DNA of 64,000 nt from Crocosphaera sp. UHCC 0190 (lineage in GTDB: Bacteria; Cyanobacteriota; Cyanobacteriia; Cyanobacteriales; Microcystaceae), in NCBI RefSeq assembly GCF_034932065.1, contig NZ_JAYGHP010000003.1, forward strand, positions 186,001 through 250,000, read 5' to 3'. A program made the translations under genes and the position numbers. The notes under the pieces are model-generated. The model saw only the letters and a list, made by a program, of their open reading frames with translations. It had not been told where the DNA came from and made no database searches. This document shows positions 1 through 8,592 of the stretch, piece after piece. Every line of letters starts with the position of its first letter. Positions within the stretch are counted from its first letter, which is position 1.

Positions 1-12
1 TAAGAAGGCAAA

Positions 13-390
13 ATGCAAATAATGTCGTTATTATTAGTGTTTTTGGGTGGGGGTTTAGGGAGTTGTTCTCGCTATTTAATTAGTACAATTATTAATGAGC
101 AATTGGAGACGATGTTTCCTTGGGGAACTTTAACGGTTAATGTGATTGGATGTTTAATTATTGGGGTTGTTATTGGTTTAATTGAACGGTTTACTATTCA
201 TCCTTATTTGGGACTGTTTTTAGCAACGGGTTTTTGTGGTGGGTTTACGACTTTTTCTTCTTTTTCTTTAGAGAATAATTTATTATTACGCAATAATGAA
301 TATTTGCTTTTATTTGTCTATACATTTATGAGTTTGTTTTGGGGTTTTGCTGCGACTTTTTTGGCGATTTTAATGGTTCGGAGACTTTAA
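13..390 (+). CDS. crcB: Fluoride ion channel FluC/CrcB
   Basis: Small inner-membrane channel that exports fluoride, acting as a dual-topology dimer (family knowledge). The 125-residue length and four hydrophobic segments fit. Visible family signatures are GGGLGSCSRY at residues 12-21, GTLTVNVIG around 39-46 with the pore Asn43, and GFCGGFTTFSSF at 73-84, which carries the Na-site and Phe-box region. An ATG at 13 and another at 22 are both possible. AAGAAGG just upstream favours the first. The window opens with a TAA that may be the stop of a preceding gene; FluC genes often come in pairs, but this cannot be checked here. Confidence 0.93.
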   Translation: MQIMSLLLVFLGGGLGSCSRYLISTIINEQLETMFPWGTLTVNVIGCLIIGVVIGLIERFTIHPYLGLFLATGFCGGFTTFSSFSLENNLLLRNNEYLLLFVYTFMSLFWGFAATFLAILMVRRL

Positions 391-544
391 TCTTATAACA
401 TTGTGGGTGGCAATTCATGAATTTCCCCTACAATTAGCGTCCTTGGGTAAGTCCTGTTTATTCTACCTGAAAATCTCAATTTTTAAGATTATGCGCTCAA
501 TATTTGTTACCATAAACTAACTGAGTAATAATTGAACTGCTTTA

Positions 545-2152
545 ATGACTCTATTTAACCAAGAACGTTTATTATTTAATCCTGTTTCTCCTAATTCAGA
601 TGCTATTCCCCTTATTTTTGCTTTTCCTAATGAGTATAGTGTGGGAATTACGAGCTTAGGATATCAAATTATTTGGGGAACGTTTGCCACTAATTCTGAT
701 ATTTCTGTGAGTCGTTTATTTACAGATATTCAAGAACCTTTGCCCAGAAATCCTGAACTGTTAGGCTTCTCTTTTTCTTGGGAATTAGATTATGTCAATA
801 TTCTTAATATCCTTGAATCTTTAGATATTCCCCTCCACAGTAATCAACGCAATAATAATCATCCTTTGGTTTTTGGTGGTGGTCCAGTTTTGACAGCAAA
901 TCCTGAACCGTTTGCGGCTTTTTTTGACATCATTTTATTGGGGGATGGGGAAAATTTAATCAATACTTTTATTCTAGCATATAAAGAAGTTAGAAATGCA
1001 GATCGAGCAACAAAATTACGTCATTTAGCTACTATTCCAGGCATTTATATTCCTAGTTTATATGAAGTCACTTATCATGGTCTTGAGGGAGACATTAAAT
1101 CGATTGATCCTCTAGATAATACAATTCCTAATATCATCGAAAAACAAACCTATCGGGGTAATATTTTATCTGCTTCAACTGTCGTCACAGAAAAAGCAGC
1201 ATGGGAAAATATTTATATGGTAGAAGTGGTGAGAAGTTGCCCAGAAATGTGTCGTTTTTGTTTAGCAAGTTATTTAACTTTACCCTTTCGGACTGCTAGT
1301 TTAGAACAGTCTTTAATCCCTGCTATTGAAAAAGGCTTAACTGTTACTAATAGAATCGGTTTATTAGGGGCATCTGTTACCCAACATCCTGAATTTGAAA
1401 GTTTATTAGACCATTTATCTCAACCTAAGTATGATGATATTCGTGTTAGTATTGCCTCTGTCAGAACCAATACAGTAACAGAAAAATTAGCTAAAACCTT
1501 AGCAAATAGAGGCACAAGATCTGTAACCATCGCTGTTGAAAGTGGGTCAGAAAAAATAAGAAAAATTATCAACAAAAAACTAACTAATGAAGAAATAATT
1601 CAAACTTCTATTAATGCGAAACTAGGTGGTTTAAACAACATAAAATTATATGGAATGGTAGGAATTCCTGGAGAAGAAGACATAGATATTGAACAAACAA
1701 TTATGATGTTAGATGCTATCAAAAAAGCTGCCCCAGGATTAAGATTAACCTTTGGATGCAGTACCTTCGTCCCCAAATCTCATACACCATTTCAATGGTT
1801 TGGGGTGGATGAAAAAGCCAAAAAGCGACTGAAATATTTAGAAAAACAGCTACATAAAAAAGCCATAGAATTTCGTCCTGAAAGTTATAATTGGTCAGTC
1901 ATTCAAGCCTTAATTTCAAGAGGCGATCGCCGTCTCAGTCAACTCTTAGAATTAACTCGATATTATGGCGACACTTTAGGTAGTTATAAACGAGCTTTTA
2001 AAGAGCTAAAAGGAAAATTACCCCCCTTAGAATTTTATGTTCATGATAACTGGAAAACTGAGCAAATCTTACCTTGGCATCATTTAAAAGGCCCCTTACC
2101 CCAAACCACATTAATTAAGCATTTAGAAACAGCTATGTTAAATAATGACTAA
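545..2152 (+). CDS. B12-binding-type radical SAM protein
   Basis: A 535-residue radical SAM protein. The N-terminal ~200 residues look like the cobalamin-binding-type Rossmann region that precedes many radical SAM cores (GGGPV at 111-115, LLGDGE at 131-136). The [4Fe-4S] cluster motif is CPEMCRFC with Cys232, Cys236 and Cys239 in CxxxCxxC spacing. Downstream core elements include SVTIAVESGSEKIR, typical of the family, and the GMVGIPGEE stretch. The substrate cannot be deduced. Close relatives are widespread in cyanobacteria as uncharacterised radical SAM proteins. It stands alone, with no operon partner. Confidence 0.88.
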   Translation: MTLFNQERLLFNPVSPNSDAIPLIFAFPNEYSVGITSLGYQIIWGTFATNSDISVSRLFTDIQEPLPRNPELLGFSFSWELDYVNILNILESLDIPLHSNQRNNNHPLVFGGGPVLTANPEPFAAFFDIILLGDGENLINTFILAYKEVRNADRATKLRHLATIPGIYIPSLYEVTYHGLEGDIKSIDPLDNTIPNIIEKQTYRGNILSASTVVTEKAAWENIYMVEVVRSCPEMCRFCLASYLTLPFRTASLEQSLIPAIEKGLTVTNRIGLLGASVTQHPEFESLLDHLSQPKYDDIRVSIASVRTNTVTEKLAKTLANRGTRSVTIAVESGSEKIRKIINKKLTNEEIIQTSINAKLGGLNNIKLYGMVGIPGEEDIDIEQTIMMLDAIKKAAPGLRLTFGCSTFVPKSHTPFQWFGVDEKAKKRLKYLEKQLHKKAIEFRPESYNWSVIQALISRGDRRLSQLLELTRYYGDTLGSYKRAFKELKGKLPPLEFYVHDNWKTEQILPWHHLKGPLPQTTLIKHLETAMLNND

Positions 2153-2157
2153 TTAAA

Positions 2158-2541
2158 ATTAAAGCATTTCCTTGTCTTAGTAGTCGGACAGAAATAAACA
2201 ATGCTATGTCAAGAAATATGACAAAGACTGAAACCCCTTTACTAATTTAACAAATATTTACAACAAACAACGTCTAATTATAGTTATATCGTCTAGGATA
2301 AAGGTATCAAGATGATGACATTGGGCAATGAGCCTAAACCGGTCAGTGTACATTAAATACCATAGCGTTTCTAGTTAAAAATAAGATTTCTGGAAATCAT
2401 TTAAAAACAAAAATTTGGCTCATTTTGTCTAAGTTTTCGAGATAAAGGTAAGTCATCTAATTAGTGAACGGTAAACAGTGGAAAGTGAGCAGTGAATCAG
2501 AGTGACGGATAAATGTTAATGAGAAATGGAGAGTAAGTATT
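2158..2541. other. Intergenic region, no gene seen
   Basis: AT-rich stretch between the radical SAM gene and a 51-codon ORF. I see no coding frame, tRNA or long palindrome. Around 2464-2504 there is a degenerate series of GTGA/AGTG words (gtgaacggtaaacagtgg, then agtgagcagtgaa), a low-complexity motif also met elsewhere in cyanobacterial spacers. It may hold the promoter for the small ORF. Confidence 0.5.
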
Positions 2542-2697
2542 ATGCACGATATGCACTTTAAACCCCTAAGCGAAAAAGATCGCAAAAGAAACGAATATTT
2601 GGAGAAAATGAATCATGCTCCTTACTTTACGATCTTCATGATTGTCATGGCGATGTTTTTGTTATTTACAACTGCTGTGTTAATGGGTGTTTTCTAG
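2542..2697 (+). CDS. Small single-TM protein, unknown function
   Basis: A 51-codon ORF: ATG at 2542, TAG at 2695-2697. The product has a charged N-terminal half (KPLSEKDRKRNEYLEKMN) followed by one strongly hydrophobic helix at about residues 28-50 (FTIFMIVMAMFLLFTTAVLM). GGAGAG about 6 bases upstream is a good ribosome-binding site. The alternation of a basic/acidic helix and one membrane span is coherent with a real membrane microprotein. I do not recognise the family; it lacks the ExxNGRxAMxG signature of high-light-inducible proteins. It precedes the cyanophycinase by about 185 bases and may be co-regulated. Confidence 0.55.
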   Translation: MHDMHFKPLSEKDRKRNEYLEKMNHAPYFTIFMIVMAMFLLFTTAVLMGVF

Positions 2698-2882
2698 ATT
2701 GTAAGCAATGTATGAGGGTGGGTAACAAGCTTCTAAATGTACAACAGCTTACTCACCTAAATACGGTTCAGCTAAACAATAAAATATTCTAGGTCAAAAA
2801 CAAGGCAAAAATAACATCTAGCGTTAGTTTACAGCAACTTTTTAAATCTTAGTTTTCTTTCAATTTACCAAGGAGTTGTTAT

Positions 2883-3734
2883 ATGGAATCCACAAAAGGA
2901 CGGGGGAAATTAGTTATCATTGGTGGAGCAGAGGATAAAGAAGGAGATTGTAAAATCTTGCGAGAGTTTGTTCGCGCTGCGGGGGGGACTGACGCTAAAA
3001 TTGCCATATTAACGGCGGCAACAAGCGAGCCTCGTGAGTCTGGAGAAGACTATATCCGAGTATTTGAGCGACTCGGTGTCGAGGAGGTGACTGTCCTCAA
3101 TACCATTCACAAGGATGATGGGGATGATCCCAAAAACTTAGAAATTCTTGAAAATGCCACGGGAGCGTTTTTTACAGGGGGAGATCAAGCTCGTATCCTT
3201 GAATACATCAAGGGAACTAAGCTAGATTCCTTACTTCACCAACGCCATAAAGAGGGAATGGTGATCGGTGGAACAAGTGCCGGGGCTGCGATGATGCCCG
3301 ATCTTATGATTGTTGAGGGGGACTCCGAAACCAACCCACGCATGGACGCGATAGAGATGGGTGAGGGAATGGGATTTATACACTCAGTGGTGATCGATCA
3401 GCATTTTGCCCAGCGAGGAAGGTTAGGCCGCCTGGTTTCTGCCCTCTTACAGCAGCCAGCTAACTTAGGGTTTGGCATTGATGAAGATACAGCAATGATT
3501 GTGGACGGTGACGAGTTGACGGTGGTGGGGCGTGGTGCTGTAACCGTTGTTGATGAATCAGACGCAACTTATAACAATTTGGACGAACTGCTCAAAGATG
3601 AAGCGATGGCCGTATGTGGAGTCAAGTTACACATCCTACCTCAAGGATTCCGCTTTAACTTGAAAACCCGCAAGCCAATCTCATTAGAGATCTCTAAAAA
3701 AGAAGCTGAAAGCCCTGTTTTGCAAACCGCATAG
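2883..3734 (+). CDS. cphB: Cyanophycinase
   Basis: Serine-type exopeptidase that releases beta-Asp-Arg dipeptides from cyanophycin, the cyanobacterial nitrogen store. The 283-residue product shows the nucleophile elbow GGTSAGAA with Ser132, then His174 in DQHFAQRGRLGR and Glu201 in GIDEDTA. These match the Ser132/His174/Glu201 triad known for the Synechocystis enzyme. AAGGAG lies 9 bases before the ATG. The cyanophycin synthetase gene cphA, often adjacent, is not in this window; the next genes encode stress proteins. This may therefore be a stand-alone or second cphB. Function of the enzyme is well supported, its place in the pathway here is not. Confidence 0.93.
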   Translation: MESTKGRGKLVIIGGAEDKEGDCKILREFVRAAGGTDAKIAILTAATSEPRESGEDYIRVFERLGVEEVTVLNTIHKDDGDDPKNLEILENATGAFFTGGDQARILEYIKGTKLDSLLHQRHKEGMVIGGTSAGAAMMPDLMIVEGDSETNPRMDAIEMGEGMGFIHSVVIDQHFAQRGRLGRLVSALLQQPANLGFGIDEDTAMIVDGDELTVVGRGAVTVVDESDATYNNLDELLKDEAMAVCGVKLHILPQGFRFNLKTRKPISLEISKKEAESPVLQTA

Positions 3735-3823
3735 ACTTGATTTCTGTAGGGGCGCAGGGCCTTTCGCCCCTACTTCTGACTGGAACAGTTTTCAAACTTA
3801 ACAAATTTAATTAGGAGTGCATC

Positions 3824-4006
3824 ATGAGTTTAAAAGATAGAGCCAAGGCAACCGCCAAAAATATCGAAGGTAAAGTTCAAGAAGCAGTGGGTGATCTGAC
3901 TGGTGATCCCAAAGCTCAAGCAGAGGGCAAGGAAAAACAGGCAGAGGCAAGAGTTCGTCACACTATCGAAAACGTGAAAGAGGAAGTCAAGAAAATGATT
4001 GACTAG
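3824..4006 (+). CDS. CsbD family stress protein (copy 1)
   Basis: A 60-residue, highly charged, Cys-free CsbD-like protein with the motif NIEGKVQEAVGDLTGDPKAQ and a C-terminal GKEKQAEARVR helix. CsbD proteins are abundant general-stress proteins of unproven biochemical role. There is no signal sequence, so it is predicted to be cytoplasmic. The ribosome-binding site is AGGAG 8 bases before the ATG. It is nearly identical to the protein at 7298-7480, including the leader (AGGAGYGCATC before ATG), so the two are recent paralogues. Confidence 0.9.
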   Translation: MSLKDRAKATAKNIEGKVQEAVGDLTGDPKAQAEGKEKQAEARVRHTIENVKEEVKKMID

Positions 4007-4121
4007 GGAGACTTTGTTAATCTTTCGGGCTAAAAAAAGGTGAAAACCTTGCTGAACGGCGAATTTACCTCGCTCAAGGTGAATTCGCTCCCAACCTGAA
4101 TCTATTGCTGAGCTAAAAACA

Positions 4122-4538
4122 ATGAATCATAATCGCAATGATGAAACCAATCTTGAGCGACGACAGGAACTGCAACATGAGGAAGAGGCTTTCCGACTTA
4201 ATCGAGAGGAGAAACGCCTACGCTCTGCCAGACGGAATGCTGTCTTTGTTTGGATAGTTAATAGCATTTTCTGGCTGACGGGAATGCTGGAAATATTGTT
4301 AGGAATTAAGTTTTTACTGCGTTTGTTTGGTGCTAATCCTCAAAACCAATTTGCCCAGTTGATTAATCGTCTATCTGAACCTTTCATTGCTCCATTTTCT
4401 ACCTTATTCATTAGTCCTGTAACCGATGGTGGAGCCAACATATTTGATGTCAACATTGTGATTGCGATCGCAGCCTATGCTCTGTTGAGCTATCTTGTGG
4501 TTTCGGTAGTCAGACTCATCTTTTATCACGAATCGTAA
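4122..4538 (+). CDS. YggT family membrane protein
   Basis: A 138-residue protein. It has a basic and acidic N-terminal ~38 residues rich in Glu and Arg, then two hydrophobic regions at about 41-68 and 107-134. YggT family signatures are LRLFGANPQNQFAQLI (66-81) followed by LSEPFIAPFSTLF (84-96). YggT proteins are integral membrane proteins of unclear function, linked in other bacteria to osmotic shock tolerance and division-site organisation. The start at 4122 lacks a clear ribosome-binding site. It lies between a CsbD gene and a BON protein, consistent with an envelope-stress setting. Confidence 0.83.
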   Translation: MNHNRNDETNLERRQELQHEEEAFRLNREEKRLRSARRNAVFVWIVNSIFWLTGMLEILLGIKFLLRLFGANPQNQFAQLINRLSEPFIAPFSTLFISPVTDGGANIFDVNIVIAIAAYALLSYLVVSVVRLIFYHES

Positions 4539-4645
4539 ATTTTTAGCACAAATTATACAATCCTGATAATCTTCAAACCCCCTAATAGACTTGATTTTAA
4601 ACCCTCACATACCACACTTAAATAAAAAGAAAGGAAGATAAAATA

Positions 4646-5698
4646 ATGAACGCCAAAGATCGCACAAAATCCACTCAGGTTATCCATCGGGAATATAAAG
4701 ATCCTCAAGGGAATCTCCACACTGAATATAAAGATCCTCAAGGGAATCTCCACACTGAGTATAAAGATGCTCAAGGGAATCTCCACAATGAGTATACAGA
4801 TGCTCAAGGAAATCTCCACAATGAGTATACAGATCATCAGGGGAATGTCCACACTGAGTATCAAGACGCTCAAGGAAATCTTCACACTGAGTATACAGAT
4901 GCTCAAGGAAATCTCCACACCAAGTATAAAGATGCTCAAGGGAATCTCCACAATGAGTATACAGATGCTCAAGGAAATCTCCACACCGAGTATGAAGACT
5001 CTCACGGCAATATCCAGTCGGCAGAGGAGCATCGCCGAGATGTGCGGGAGTCCCATACCGATAACAATACAGCTAAAGGAATACTAATTGGTGTGATTAT
5101 CGCCTGTGTAGCAGGCCTAAGCGCGGGGGCAATTTACTTTTTGACTCAGCAGAACAACCAACAGCCCGTATATATTATCAATGAGTCAATACCTGAAAAG
5201 ACTCAAGAATCTACTCCTCCTCCTGAGAAAGTTCCGGTTGTTGAGCAACCTACCGCAACAGTTGCACCGGCACCCCAAGCTGAAACACCTAAATCAACGG
5301 AGAAAGCCCCTACTCAGCCTTCTGCATCCAATCCATCCTCTAAACCATCGCAGCAATCTGAGACATCCGCTCCCAAGCCGATAGTAGCCCCCTCTTCAGA
5401 TGGCAGTATCACCAGTTCCAAGCCATCCAATGACTCTAGCGCATTAGTCCCCCCGTCTAATGGGAATGTCACTAATTCTACTGTTAGTAAAACGGATGGG
5501 GATCTCAAACAGGAAATCGTGACACAGTTTAACAACAACCTACCTAACAATCAATTGAAGGTTGAGGTAAAAAATGGTGAAGTGATGGTATCAGGTACTG
5601 TTGCGACACCAGAACAACTGCAACAAATTCAACCTTTGCTCAAGTCAATTAAAGGAATTGAGAAGGTTGATATGACGGCAACTGTCGAATCTAAGTAG
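4646..5698 (+). CDS. Membrane-anchored BON protein with 11-residue repeats
   Basis: A 350-residue protein in four parts. Residues 16-125 are ten tandem copies of an 11-residue unit with consensus EYxDAQGNLHT. Residues about 144-166 form one transmembrane helix (GILIGVIIACVAGLSAGAIY). Residues 170-280 are a Pro/Ser/Thr-rich linker. Residues 286-350 are a BON domain ending in IKGIEKVDMTATV. BON domains bind phospholipid or peptidoglycan-proximal surfaces in periplasmic proteins. Arg/His residues before the helix suggest the repeats are cytoplasmic and the BON domain periplasmic (inference). AAAGGAAG precedes the ATG. Antisense and shifted frames across the repeats stay open only because the DNA is periodic. 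Confidence 0.85.
   Translation: MNAKDRTKSTQVIHREYKDPQGNLHTEYKDPQGNLHTEYKDAQGNLHNEYTDAQGNLHNEYTDHQGNVHTEYQDAQGNLHTEYTDAQGNLHTKYKDAQGNLHNEYTDAQGNLHTEYEDSHGNIQSAEEHRRDVRESHTDNNTAKGILIGVIIACVAGLSAGAIYFLTQQNNQQPVYIINESIPEKTQESTPPPEKVPVVEQPTATVAPAPQAETPKSTEKAPTQPSASNPSSKPSQQSETSAPKPIVAPSSDGSITSSKPSNDSSALVPPSNGNVTNSTVSKTDGDLKQEIVTQFNNNLPNNQLKVEVKNGEVMVSGTVATPEQLQQIQPLLKSIKGIEKVDMTATVESK
4691..5020 (+). repeat. Ten tandem 33-bp coding repeats
   Basis: Perfectly in-phase array inside the BON gene. Each 33-bp unit reads approximately GAGTATAMAGATGCTCAAGG followed by RAATCTCCACAMT. Adjacent units differ at a few bases, mostly in the third and last codons, and the terminal unit is the most diverged. Arrays of this kind change copy number by slippage or unequal crossover, so length variation between strains is expected. 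Confidence 0.95.
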
Positions 5699-5868
5699 GT
5701 GGTTCAAGGCAACAGGGAACGAGGAACAAATCCTAATATTTCACCGAAAATCTTGGCTGTTGCCGTTCGGCTGATCTCACCGTCGAAGCCTCACGGAAGC
5801 CTGTTCCCTGTTCTCTCTCCCGAAGGGAGATAAATAATTGAAAGATCAGGAATAATAAGGAGATTGAA
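5699..5868. repeat. Spacer with dispersed repeat and small hairpin
   Basis: Contains CCGTTCGGCTGA (about 5764-5775) followed by a gaagcc/cggaagcc motif. The same element recurs at about 20602-20632 in a fuller form (CCGTTCGGCTGACGCTCACG then GCGGAAGCCT). A short hairpin TCTCCC-gaa-GGGAGA lies at 5816-5830, before the next gene. It reads as a dispersed intergenic repeat family, not a gene. Confidence 0.55.
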
Positions 5869-6648
5869 TTGATAGACCATTCATTTTGGTTCTACGGTAT
5901 CGCGTTTTTTGGGATTATTCTGGCACGGTATTTTTTGGTGGCGGGGGGAACCTATTGGTTCTTTTATTCGCCCTTCAGTCAGTCCCTTGTCAATCAAAGT
6001 CCGCAGCATCTGTCTCCTTCCTGGCGATCAATTCAACAGGATATTAAACTCTCTGTTTTCTCCGCGGGGGTGTTTGCACTGGCAGGGGGGCTTGTTCTCT
6101 CAGCATACAGTTGGGGCATTACCCGCTTGTACAGCAACCCTCAACAGTATGGGCTGTGGTATTTGGCTGTTAGTTATGGGGCGGTGGTGGTTCTCCAGGA
6201 TGCCTATTTCTATTTCACCCATCGCTTGTTTCATCACCCTTTACTCTTTCGGTGGTTACACCAGGGACATCATCGATCGCGCTATCCTACCCCCTGGACT
6301 TCTTTTGCCTTTGATCCACCAGAAGCAATCGTTCAGTGTGTCTTTCTGGTAGGTATTGTCTTTGTGCTTCCATTGCACTTTATCACGTTAATTGCCGTAC
6401 TTACTACTATGACGGTTTGGGCAGTGTTAAATCATCTTGGGATTGATCGCTTACCCTTATCTTTTCCTCATCATTGGCTCGGTAAATGGTTTATTGGGCC
6501 TGCCCATCATTCTATTCATCATCTCAAGTACACTGTGCATTATGGTCTATATTTCACGTTCTGGGATAAAGTATTCGGCACTCAAGATCCCGATTATGAG
6601 CAGAAACTTGATGAGCGTCTGATGGGTAAAGTCGGTGATCATAATTAA
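5869..6648 (+). CDS. Sterol desaturase/fatty acid hydroxylase family protein
   Basis: A 259-residue integral membrane di-iron protein of the fatty acid hydroxylase superfamily. Several hydrophobic spans surround the histidine clusters HRLFHH (about 118-123), HQGHHRSRYP (131-140), NHLG, and HHSIHH near residue 214. Family members oxidise lipids, sterols or carotenoids at a di-iron site; the substrate here is unknown. The start is a TTG at 5869, chosen because AATAAGGAG lies 6 bases before it and the N-terminus is a plausible first membrane segment. GGTGGGC-att-GCCCACC just downstream is a dispersed palindrome. Confidence 0.85.
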   Translation: MIDHSFWFYGIAFFGIILARYFLVAGGTYWFFYSPFSQSLVNQSPQHLSPSWRSIQQDIKLSVFSAGVFALAGGLVLSAYSWGITRLYSNPQQYGLWYLAVSYGAVVVLQDAYFYFTHRLFHHPLLFRWLHQGHHRSRYPTPWTSFAFDPPEAIVQCVFLVGIVFVLPLHFITLIAVLTTMTVWAVLNHLGIDRLPLSFPHHWLGKWFIGPAHHSIHHLKYTVHYGLYFTFWDKVFGTQDPDYEQKLDERLMGKVGDHN

Positions 6649-7297
6649 TTGGATAAAAACCGTAAGGTGGGCATTGCCCACCCTAAAATTAATTTAGCAA
6701 AAGCATTAGAATTGCTGATAGTTGATTTGGTTGTTTAAGGAAAAGCAAGATTTCGGTCAACAAAGGAATAATTGCCGGAATCTCACTAAAAATATTCCCG
6801 TATGGTCAATTTAAACCTAGAAAATTTCTTCTGATTTTTAGGGTACATTGCTACTTTTTTAACGAAAGTAAATACAACCTTCTTTGTTTATGTACGATTT
6901 CGTACAATAAACAACTTACCTAATTTAAAATATTTTTTATAAAACCATCAAAAATCAATCTTAGACAATAGCCATTGATAAAATCAAGCTTAAACGACTA
7001 CTTTTTATGCTTTTACCGCCTTAAACTTCATAAATAGCATCAATAAATTACTTTTTATATCAGGAAAATGTCCATTATTGTCGATTTTTATATGTGATCT
7101 AAAATACTTAAATATAGTTGTTAAATTACCTTGGATTAGCCATCAATTTTAATTGTTCATTACTTATTGTAAATTCATGGGAAAAAACAAATAACTACGT
7201 TACGATAATAGCAGAAGAAAAAGTTATTAACTGGACTCAGGTAAGCAGTCCCAAAATTCGATAAATTTCCATAAGAAATATCAATCAGGAGCGCATC
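6649..7297. other. Long AT-rich upstream region of csbD copy 2
   Basis: No gene seen. It starts with the palindrome GGTGGGCATTGCCCACC at 6666-6682, identical to one at 34319-34335. The stretch 7119-7233 aligns with 16523-16635, which lies upstream of another CsbD gene (blocks AGCCAT, TTACTT, TTGTAAA, AATAGCA). A shared promoter, regulatory element or untranslated leader is therefore likely here. Confidence 0.6.
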
Positions 7298-7480
7298 ATG
7301 AGTTTAAAAGATAGAGCCAAGGCAACCGCCAAAAATATCGAAGGCAAACTTCAAGAAGCAGCAGGGGAAGTGACTGGCGATCCCAAAGCTCAGTCTGAGG
7401 GCAAGGCAAAACAGGCAGAGGCGAAAGTTCGTCACACTGTCGAGGATGTGAAAGATGAAGTCAAAAAAGTGATTGATTAA
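7298..7480 (+). CDS. CsbD family stress protein (copy 2)
   Basis: A 60-residue CsbD protein, a close paralogue of copy 1 at 3824-4006. It differs mainly in the centre (QEAAGEVTGDPKAQSEG) and C-terminus. Predicted cytoplasmic. AGGAG stands 8 bases before the ATG in the same leader context as copy 1. The ~650-base gene-free region upstream probably carries its regulation. The downstream neighbour encodes a secreted membrane protein, with about 130 bases between. Confidence 0.9.
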   Translation: MSLKDRAKATAKNIEGKLQEAAGEVTGDPKAQSEGKAKQAEAKVRHTVEDVKDEVKKVID

Positions 7481-7615
7481 TCGATTATTTGCCCGACTGC
7501 TTGGGCCTCTCCCAATATTGTTCGGTTAGAGACTTTTAGTGGGTTGGGTTGAAACCTAACCCCTAACCCTCATTGTTCCCAACAGTCTTGTCGTTCATAA
7601 ATAAGGGTGAAATCT

Positions 7616-8524
7616 ATGAAATGGCAACAATTGATCCTGGCTTTCATAGCAACCTTATGCTTAATATTTGCGGGCAATGTCCTGGCACAGACTGATATAA
7701 ATGTCAACAATACCAACATCGTCCGCTTTGGTGGCAGTGTAACCGTACCAGAGAATCAAGTTGTCGAGAACGCCCTGGCTTTTGGAGGAAATGTTACGGT
7801 ATCACCTAATGCCAGAGTTTTGGATACTGCCGTTGCCTTTGGCGGAGATGTCATATTGAAAACAGGAGCGCGGGTGGATGGTGATACTTACTCCTTTGGC
7901 GGCAAAATCCTAGAGGAACCAGGTGTGATCGTTGGTGGTGAGAAAGCCACATTTAGCGATCGACATGGCATGATGTATGGTTATGATCGAGGTCGAAGGA
8001 GCTTCTTCGCTTATTATTTTTTCAGTGCCATTTTTAGAGTTAGTGCCGCCGTAGTAGCAGCTATTCTCGGTCTGATTATTTTGCATACCAGCCCACGATT
8101 TTTGCCTAATTTGGCCACAAAATTGCGTCAGAACCCCGGTTTGACAGGTCTATGGGGTGTCGGGGCGATTGTCTCCTTTTTCTTTGCCAGCGTGTTTCTA
8201 GCGATAACACTCATTGGTATTCCTCTGATTCCACTCCTGAGTCTGACGGCGGTTATCACGGCTCTCGTCGGGTCATTGGGTGTAGCACTTTTTGTCGGTC
8301 AATACCTAATCAATAATAGGGACAGATCGTTACAGCAACAGTTCTTAGTGGGTTTAGGGATTCTGACAGTTTTGACACTAATTCCATTTTTCGGAGGATT
8401 AGTCGTTTTCCTGGTCAATCTGTTCGGTTTGGGTCTGATCTTGCTGTGGCGATTTGGTAGAGGCAATTTACTACCGATGGAACAGCTAACCCCCACAGAG
8501 AAAGAGCTCTCAAACAAAAATTAG
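7616..8524 (+). CDS. Secreted bactofilin-like/multi-TM protein
   Basis: About 302 residues. A signal peptide (MKWQQLILAFIATLCLIFAGNV) ends near residue 25 (LAQ). Then come three or four beta-helix-like repeats (VRFGGSVTV, ALAFGGNVTV, AVAFGGDVIL, TYSFGGKIL), typical of polymer-forming bactofilin-like domains. Several hydrophobic spans fill residues 130-280. Relatives are annotated only as hypothetical or polymer-forming proteins. I chose ATG 7616 because AGGG lies 9 bases before it; the in-frame GTG at 7607 is an alternative. A decayed, internally deleted copy of this gene lies at 31076-31198. Confidence 0.7.
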   Translation: MKWQQLILAFIATLCLIFAGNVLAQTDINVNNTNIVRFGGSVTVPENQVVENALAFGGNVTVSPNARVLDTAVAFGGDVILKTGARVDGDTYSFGGKILEEPGVIVGGEKATFSDRHGMMYGYDRGRRSFFAYYFFSAIFRVSAAVVAAILGLIILHTSPRFLPNLATKLRQNPGLTGLWGVGAIVSFFFASVFLAITLIGIPLIPLLSLTAVITALVGSLGVALFVGQYLINNRDRSLQQQFLVGLGILTVLTLIPFFGGLVVFLVNLFGLGLILLWRFGRGNLLPMEQLTPTEKELSNKN

Positions 8525-8592
8525 AACAACTGTGGCACACCAGAATAAACAGATGAATACATATTTCTTATCTACACAGAGGATTAAAAACC

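Noticed and set aside
4553..5056. 167-codon - strand frame and other long frames across the BON-protein repeats
   Set aside because: The 33-bp periodicity keeps all frames open; the product is a monotonous Ile/Leu/Ser/Val repeat without any family feature.
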